In this document: piece by piece, positions 7,047-10,966 of the stretch
Position numbering within the stretch: the first letter of the stretch is position 1
How the letters are laid out: each line of letters starts with the position of its first letter
Source: CAVWDI01 sp046259385
Lineage (GTDB): Bacteria > Chloroflexota > Anaerolineae > Anaerolineales > UBA4823
Direction: 5' to 3'
NCBI GenBank assembly: GCA_046259385.1
Contig: JBJYWI010000259.1
Span: 1-10,966 of the forward strand
Length of the DNA: 10,966 bases
Position numbers and translations under genes: made by a program
The notes under the pieces: model-generated
The model's input: the letters and a program-made list of their open reading frames with translations, nothing else
What the model was told of the DNA's origin: nothing
Databases searched by the model: none

Positions 7047-8950
7047 TATCTACGAATGTCTGATTTCAAGCTGCTCCTGAATGGTTCGTACGCTCTACCG
7101 CCGCCTTCAAAGAACTTGCGGAAGAATTCAACGTAGTGCAAACGTAAACTATGGATAGTTGGGCTAAAAGCACCAAGCACCAGATTTAGGGCATGGATTA
7201 GCACCGCGATGATAATTCCCACAAGGACATTGCCAGCAGTGCCAGCCACATCGTTTGCTACTTTTGCCAGGTAAACCGAAGCCAATCCAATAGCAGCGAT
7301 ACGCAAGTATGAAAGTACATTACCAATCAAACCGATAAACTCTATAGGACCCATGATGACGCCCAACCAGCCTAAAGAGGATCCCAACAAGACAATACCT
7401 ATAACCATGCCCGCCCAAGCTGGAGTTCTTAATTCGGACGGTAATATATTTGCGAGTACAGCTACAAGAAGAAAGAGACTCACCAATCCTAAGAGCATTC
7501 CGCTGCGTTCCAGGAGATGACTCCGATTTCGAGCCTTTAGAGCTTCCCACACCCCGAGGACCAAACCCAGCGTGACATGTATAGCTCCAACAACCAATGT
7601 CATAATCAAGAAACCAGCTACGTTTGCAGGACTAGCCCTGTCAAACCACAAGGGGTGCATTCCAATTTTTTCTCCTAGGGTGCCAAAAGCCTCACCATAT
7701 AAAAAGCCAAATACGATCGCCCAACCACCACCCATCGCCAGGACAATTAATATATCGTGTATCACACCTATTTTGAACTTTCTCAAAAGCCCCAAACTAA
7801 GGATCAGTAAGAATAAACCATAGCCAACGTCGCCGAGAATCATACCGAAGAATATCGGCAGGAAGAAAGCCATAAGCCAGGTTGGGTCTATATGACCGTA
7901 ACGTGGTAAGGCAAGTAAATAAACCAGGCTTTCAAAAGGTCTGACTACGCGAGGATTATGGAGAGCTACAGGCGACCGTTTTATTAATTCGGGTGTGATT
8001 ACCAATTTCTGCACTAACAATGTATCGCCGATTTTTTCCTTTAGTGTGGTTGCCAGATCGTCATATTCCTTTGTAGGTACCCAACCAGCTAATACAAAGG
8101 TCATATCTGTCTCACCGAGACGATACAATACAGTGTTGGATTCAATCCGGTCACGTAAAGCATTCCGCCAAGCGACTAATTTTTGGCTCCACAGGGCAGC
8201 AAGTCCTTTCAGCTCGCGCTCGATGTCTTCAATCTCATTAGGGATTATGGTCATGCGTCTGCGTAGTGATGCAAGAACGACATCGGGTGGTCCTTCACCC
8301 AACTCGGCAGGCAACCGCAAACGGGAGACATCCTCACGACCCAAAAGGGCTTCAATTTCCCCAGTAAACTCTTCCGGGAATACAATCAACATCGCCCTTG
8401 TTGAGGTATCCACATCGCTGGCGACCACCTCAGCACGTCCACCAGTGAGGTCCATTGCACGTTTACCTACCGAATCCAGAACACCCACATGTGCCATACT
8501 CACAAAAATACCAATTGTTAAATTTCCAGACTCACGAGCCGATGGAGGGCTGATTGGCAAGAGTTTACGGAGTGTGGCTTCGTATCGCGGTAGCGAAGCC
8601 AACTCGGACAGGAGTTTTTCACGGCGACTGGTTAGCAACTGCACCTTGGGCACAAGCTGCTCCACACCTGCGCGAGCTTTGGACAAACAATCCTCTTCTG
8701 GATGGATATAATCTCCTTCTGGAAATCCACCCAACTCATCCAATAAACCCTCAATACGGGCAACCAAGAAGCTCAACTCCTCCTGAATATGGAGGGTTTT
8801 TCGATCCAAAGTCAGCGGACGAGCAGAGACCTCCGGAGTCTTTGCCAGCTCATCAATGTGTACAAATCCTAAGTCTCGTAAAACCCGAATGGTATCAGGA
8901 AGATCTGATTTGAGCCCCACAATTTCAAGTGGGCACATTTCAATGTTCAT
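7046..8950 (-). CDS. atpI: V/A-type ATPase subunit I (membrane stator, a-type)
   Basis: 634 residues, the usual length. The N-terminal half (1 to about 330) is the soluble dumbbell domain with a long coiled coil (about 50-130 and 235-310) that docks the peripheral stalks. The C-terminal half has about seven to eight hydrophobic membrane segments from about 356 to 595. Diagnostic stretches are PIFFGMILGDVGYGLF (365-380), FGFLYGEAFG (414-423), LSYLRIAAIGLAS (547-559, with R550 aligning to the essential ion-channel arginine of the family) and HALNLVLGAFSPTIHSLRLH (586-605), followed by FFEGGGRAYEPF near the end. This is the ion half-channel partner of K. The start ATG overlaps the stop of H by 4 bases. 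Confidence 0.97.
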   Translation of the reverse strand: MNIEMCPLEIVGLKSDLPDTIRVLRDLGFVHIDELAKTPEVSARPLTLDRKTLHIQEELSFLVARIEGLLDELGGFPEGDYIHPEEDCLSKARAGVEQLVPKVQLLTSRREKLLSELASLPRYEATLRKLLPISPPSARESGNLTIGIFVSMAHVGVLDSVGKRAMDLTGGRAEVVASDVDTSTRAMLIVFPEEFTGEIEALLGREDVSRLRLPAELGEGPPDVVLASLRRRMTIIPNEIEDIERELKGLAALWSQKLVAWRNALRDRIESNTVLYRLGETDMTFVLAGWVPTKEYDDLATTLKEKIGDTLLVQKLVITPELIKRSPVALHNPRVVRPFESLVYLLALPRYGHIDPTWLMAFFLPIFFGMILGDVGYGLFLLILSLGLLRKFKIGVIHDILIVLAMGGGWAIVFGFLYGEAFGTLGEKIGMHPLWFDRASPANVAGFLIMTLVVGAIHVTLGLVLGVWEALKARNRSHLLERSGMLLGLVSLFLLVAVLANILPSELRTPAWAGMVIGIVLLGSSLGWLGVIMGPIEFIGLIGNVLSYLRIAAIGLASVYLAKVANDVAGTAGNVLVGIIIAVLIHALNLVLGAFSPTIHSLRLHYVEFFRKFFEGGGRAYEPFRSSLKSDIRR

Positions 8951-9306
8951 TTGTATTCTCCAGTCTCCTGCAAACCAAGGATAACGTTCAATGAACGGTG
9001 AACGCCAAGCGCGAATCGTCTACCAGCTCTGCGGCGCAAGTGCGCTGCACGGTTATGCGATTGGGCAATAATCACTTGCGCTTCCTCCTCCGTGTTGGAA
9101 AGAATTGCCTTATAGCGCTTTTCTCCTTCACGCTTTCCAGCTTGACGAGCATCATCAAGCAGCTCATTAGCTTGAGTCTGTGCACGTGCCACTTTAAGTC
9201 CAGCAGCCTCGCGAACGGAGGCAATCTGGCGGGTAACATCTGCTTCAGTCTTACGGATCTGGTCTAAAGATGATAAATTTGATTCATTTTTAGGTAGGCT
9301 TGACAT
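8947..9306 (-). CDS. atpH: V/A-type ATPase subunit H (peripheral stalk, G-like)
   Basis: 119 residues from the ATG at 9306. It is an almost entirely helical, charged, low-hydrophobic chain (residues about 10-105, for example IRKTEADVTRQIASVREAA), as expected for the coiled-coil partner of E in the peripheral stalk (subunit H in archaea, G in others). The C terminus has an arginine-rich patch, HLRRRAGRRFALG. The frame is open to 9360, but the ATG at 9306 has GGGAGAAGG (9313-9321) 6 bases upstream and gives the typical length. Its start overlaps the end of the preceding unknown gene by 17 bases and its end overlaps I by 4. Identity rests on composition and first position in the H-I-K-E order, since the family is poorly conserved. 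Confidence 0.88.
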   Translation of the reverse strand: MSSLPKNESNLSSLDQIRKTEADVTRQIASVREAAGLKVARAQTQANELLDDARQAGKREGEKRYKAILSNTEEEAQVIIAQSHNRAAHLRRRAGRRFALGVHRSLNVILGLQETGEYK

Positions 9307-9703
9307 TATTAACCTTCTCCCATTCCAATAGTAAGTGGTAAGCAACTGTCGAAGTTTCAAAACTGGTTGTCAGGCCATGCAAAGAAACAAGTATTGGCTT
9401 TACACGTTTGTTTATTTGGCGAGACATACTGCCGTGTAGTGCACGGTAGGCAGCCTTATGGCGAAACTGGGGATTTAGTTCATGCATCCCGCTCAGTAGT
9501 ACTCTTTCCTTTAAGTTTTTATCGTCTTCGCTAATATCTTGAAGAGACAATTCAATGATCGATCGGTCAATTCTCCGCGAAGCTTCCGGGTCGTTTCGGC
9601 GATTACAATCCAAGTGATCATTCCAGCGCTGTATTGAAAGGCAACTTAATAATAGTTTCCACATTCGAATAATTAAAAATGTCAAACAAAAAATCCCTGC
9701 CAA
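9290..9703 (-). CDS. Unknown protein with N-terminal membrane helix, first gene of ATPase operon
   Basis: 137 residues from a TTG at 9703. The first 24 residues are hydrophobic (AGIFCLTFLIIRMW then KLLLSCLSI) and could be a membrane anchor. The rest is polar and basic, with DPEASRRIDRSIIELSLQDI (about 38-57) and a helical HKAAYRALHGSMSRQINKR (about 82-100). GGAGG lies 11 bases before the TTG. The first ATG is at 9664 and has no Shine-Dalgarno, and using it would cut most of the anchor. The 3' end overlaps the start of H by 17 bases, so it is probably co-transcribed. I do not recognise the family. It might be an assembly factor or a lineage-specific accessory of the ATPase (inference from position only). 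Confidence 0.7.
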   Translation of the reverse strand: MAGIFCLTFLIIRMWKLLLSCLSIQRWNDHLDCNRRNDPEASRRIDRSIIELSLQDISEDDKNLKERVLLSGMHELNPQFRHKAAYRALHGSMSRQINKRVKPILVSLHGLTTSFETSTVAYHLLLEWEKVNNVKPT

Positions 9704-9761
9704 TAATTTGTAACCTCCGGCTAATCCTTTTAATTAAACTTCGCCATCAAATTCCGAAGCA

Positions 9762-9767
9762 AGTATA
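9762..9767 (-). promoter_or_regulatory. Possible -10 box for the ATPase operon
   Basis: TATACT on the minus strand, about 60 bases before the TTG of the first gene. The hexamer at the right distance upstream (TATCCC) is a poor -35, so this is only a candidate. No better promoter was found between the upstream terminator and the operon. Confidence 0.2.
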
Positions 9768-9885
9768 GGAGATTCAGTAATGCAGGGATATCAGTTATGT
9801 AATATTTGTGATTCGATGATTGCCTATATTATGCTTTTTACACCTATTTCCTTATAATTTGATTATATCTACGATATTTCCAGGA

Positions 9886-10137
9886 ATAAAAAAACCTGGA
9901 TTGATGTCGGTCGCCCTTGGATCATCAAGCCAGGTTTTGTTGCCTAAATTCTGTATTTACTTGATCACCAGCCAACTTGGTCTGGCTCAGATGAGGAGAA
10001 CAGACTGCCCATCTCAAATCTATCCTTCGTGAATGCTAAAGGCTGTGCTGTTCTTGACCAAGAAGTATTATGCATACCCATTACGTAAGTGATGTTATAT
10101 TATTCTTACTGATTGTGTACCATAATACTTGATATTT
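9886..10137 (-). ncRNA. Candidate structured small RNA or attenuating leader, about 250 nt
   Basis: The unit is bounded by a strong promoter and a strong intrinsic terminator and contains no convincing reading frame. Three long helices can be read in order. Helix 1 pairs 10121-10130 with 10063-10072 (AAGTATTATG, perfect 10 bp) and encloses a 5-bp hairpin (10105-10109 with 10085-10089). Helix 2 pairs 10056-10062 with 9976-9982 (CTTGGTC, perfect 7 bp), and 10048-10054 with 9997-10003 (AGAACAG, perfect 7 bp), separated by a 1/14-nt internal loop. A small TAAAT/ATTTA hairpin follows, then the terminator stem. I see no match to tmRNA, RNase P, SRP or common riboswitch cores, and I cannot exclude a divergent 6S RNA. 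It ends about 180 bases before the ATPase operon, so it may be a free RNA or the operon leader. Transcript ends are estimated from the promoter and T-run. Confidence 0.6.
9888..9938 (-). terminator. Intrinsic terminator with 16-bp stem and T7 tract
   Basis: AAAACCTGGATTGATG (9891-9906) pairs with CATCAAGCCAGGTTTT (9923-9938): 15 of 16 positions match, with a 16-base loop. Read on the minus strand, the stem is followed by seven T (9894-9888), the arrangement of a rho-independent terminator. Read on the plus strand the tail is only TTTTGTT, so weaker termination in that direction is also possible. It separates the small RNA unit from the ATPase operon. Confidence 0.8.
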
Positions 10138-10143
10138 TTTTAG

Positions 10144-10172
10144 ATTATACCAAATTTTGTTTTTACTTTCAA
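10144..10172 (-). promoter_or_regulatory. Strong sigma-70-type promoter of the small RNA
   Basis: On the minus strand TTGAAA (10172-10167) and a perfect TATAAT (10149-10144) are separated by 17 bases, an almost ideal housekeeping promoter. Transcription would start near 10137, directly before the helix-rich segment. It is the best promoter match I found in the window. Confidence 0.7.
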
Positions 10173-10417
10173 GTACAGTGGTATTTTGTGTTCGTTCCAC
10201 AGGTGGTGGGCATATTTGGGAGAAACTAACAAAGAGCACAACTTACGTCTGTTATTTGAATTATTTCACACCCGTTCCTGATAACATCAATCCTGTATGC
10301 ATGCCAGCCCAAGATTTATATTCTCTGGTCTGCTCCCAAAAACTGATCCATAAGATAATTTGGGATTAAAACAAAACAGAGGTGGGCAGAATGGTGGGGG
10401 TCCAATAATATATTTTG
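10173..10417. other. Gene-free stretch, no convincing gene
   Basis: Short frames exist on both strands but have unconvincing composition and no start signals. A 7-bp inverted repeat, TCCCAAA (10334-10340) with TTTGGGA (10359-10365), encloses an 18-base loop with no T-run after it. Related purine-rich motifs, GGTGGGCATATTTGGG at 10205-10220 and GGTGGGCAGAATGG at 10381-10394, may be repeats of an insertion-sequence end. Confidence 0.4.
10381..10403. repeat. Possible IS21-family-like terminal sequence remnant
   Basis: GGTGGGCAGAATGGTGGGGG followed by TCC resembles, from memory, the terminal repeats of some IS21-type (istA/istB) elements. A looser copy begins at 10205. It stands a few bases before the abrupt start of a truncated aminotransferase reading frame, where an insertion scar would be expected. 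No transposase gene is present. Confidence 0.2.
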
Positions 10418-10534
10418 AGTCGCCTCTCCTTCGCGGCCAGCGAGGCTGACCTGATAGAAGATCTCACCCGCATCAAAGAAGGTATGGAGATGCTGCACCA
10501 GCAGGTTCTTAAAAATCTTCTTTATGCATTATAA
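10418..10534 (+). pseudogene. 3' remnant of a PLP-dependent aminotransferase (class I/II)
   Basis: The frame reads SRLSFAASEADLIEDLTRI then KEGMEMLHQQ and stops at TAA 10532-10534. The pattern R-L-S-F-A-x-S-E-x-x-L-x-x-x-L-x-R-I is the C-terminal end of fold-type I aminotransferases of the aspartate aminotransferase superfamily, where the Arg binds the substrate carboxylate. Only this tail of roughly 38 residues of a normally 380-400-residue enzyme remains. In frame upstream there is a TAA at 10406-10408, and the rest of the enzyme is not in the window. Base composition changes sharply from AT-rich to GC-rich at about 10417 and back after about 10508, as expected for a fragment left by deletion or insertion. 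The last residues (KNLLYAL) may already be outside the original gene. Confidence 0.55.
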
Positions 10535-10909
10535 AAAATCCATTTCTAGGTATTCTTTATGGATTATCAAAGGTTTACCCTCGGATTTTAAATTATATAA
10601 TGTCAAATCAAATTCTCGAAATTTTTCACTTATTTTGCCACCTCATTCTGTTTCATAAGTTAAGAAAAGCTACATTGCGTCTACTTTCTGCGTTTCTAAT
10701 CAGTTCCTTAACAAAAAAAATATTAATGTCAGTATAATTAGGATATTGTTGGTCTAAATTATACTTAATTCTTCGATCAATTTACGGTAAAGATAATTTT
10801 TATAAAATAATCAAGAACACAGTGGCAAACCAATTCACAAATAAACCTCAACCAGAAAAGGTTTGTAAACCAATAGACCAAAACTAAATTAACCAAAGGA
10901 GAAACGAAC
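10535..10909. other. AT-rich stretch before the right-edge gene
   Basis: No intact gene. On the minus strand two open segments of protein-like composition, 10653-10781 and 10529-10642, lie in different frames and without start codons, and may be a decayed gene. On the plus strand TTAACA (10708-10713) and TATAAT (10733-10738), 19 bases apart, are a possible promoter for the gene at 10910. A short palindrome GGTTTGTAAACC (10860-10871) lies about 40 bases before its start and could be a regulator site, though this is weak. Confidence 0.35.
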
Positions 10910-10966
10910 ATGACAAGTATGTTAGTAAGATCAAAAGTTAAGGACTTCCAGGCATGGAAGAAAGTA
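10910..10966 (+). CDS. Partial small protein, dimeric alpha-beta barrel (ABM-like) type
   Basis: Nineteen codons from ATG 10910 to the window edge read MTSMLVRSKVKDFQAWKKV. AAAGGAG (10895-10901) lies 8 bases upstream, a good Shine-Dalgarno. The pattern of a beta strand with MLVR, then KVKDFxxWK, is typical of the start of small (about 95-110 aa) dimeric alpha-beta barrel proteins related to antibiotic biosynthesis monooxygenases, in which the first strand leads into the D-[FY]-xx-W-K helix. The function of such proteins is often unknown, and with only 19 residues the assignment is tentative. It is transcribed away from the ATPase operon and the small RNA. Confidence 0.6.
   Translation, partial: MTSMLVRSKVKDFQAWKKV

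Noticed and set aside
7995..8913. Long plus-strand ORFs opposite subunit I (7995-8711 and 8554-8913)
   Set aside because: They are shadows of the subunit I coding sequence, with serine- and arginine-rich composition typical of antisense frames.
9891..9938. 16-bp inverted repeat as a transposon end or MITE
   Set aside because: The T7 tract directly after the stem on the minus strand, and a strong promoter 250 bases upstream on that strand, fit a terminator better. No target-site duplication was seen.
9820..10032. Plus-strand ORF of 70 codons
   Set aside because: It crosses the terminator stem and helices of the small RNA on the other strand, has no ribosome binding site and shows no protein-like pattern.
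10157..10369. Plus-strand ORF of 70 codons
   Set aside because: Cysteine-rich random-looking composition, no Shine-Dalgarno, starts inside the minus-strand promoter region.
10316..10498. Minus-strand ORF of 60 codons
   Set aside because: It is antisense to the aminotransferase remnant, whose plus-strand reading is recognisable, and has no start signal.

Overview
The window is dominated by one complete V/A-type (rotary) ATPase operon, read right to left on the minus strand between about 9703 and 424. The gene order in the direction of transcription is: unknown membrane-anchored protein (137 aa), H, I, K, E, C, F, A, B, D, unknown small protein (82 aa). All nine subunits expected of a prokaryotic V/A-ATPase are present and intact. 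Genes are tightly packed: 4-base ATGA overlaps at H/I, C/F and F/A, 1-base gaps at K/E and A/B, and only three gaps longer than 50 bases (E/C, B/D and D/small protein). H, E and the peripheral-stalk parts, the I/K membrane motor, the C/F/D central shaft and the A3B3 catalytic head are therefore made from one transcript.

The organism is most likely a bacterium. The promoter upstream matches the sigma-70 type (TTGAAA, 17 bases, TATAAT), purine-rich Shine-Dalgarno sites precede most genes, and an intrinsic terminator is present. V/A-type ATPases with the archaeal-style order H-I-K-E-C-F-A-B-D occur in several anaerobic bacterial lineages. A Chloroflexota (Anaerolineae-like) or similar anaerobe is my guess, not something the sequence proves.

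Region by region (minus strand unless stated). 1-90: start of a partial small ORF running off the left edge. 91-423: gene-free. 424-672: small conserved-looking protein. 740-9306: ATPase genes. 9290-9703: unknown first gene of the operon. 9704-9885: leader without a clear gene. 9886-10137: candidate structured non-coding RNA of about 250 nt with its own strong promoter (10144-10172) and a long-stem intrinsic terminator (9888-9938). 10173-10417: gene-free, with a faint insertion-sequence-like end. 10418-10534 (+): 3' remnant of a PLP-dependent aminotransferase. 10535-10909: AT-rich, possibly holding decayed minus-strand coding sequence. 10910-10966 (+): start of a small protein that resembles the antibiotic-biosynthesis-monooxygenase / dimeric alpha-beta barrel type.

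The most interesting item outside the ATPase genes is the promoter-stems-terminator unit just upstream of the operon. It is either a free-standing small RNA or a long attenuating leader for the ATPase genes.
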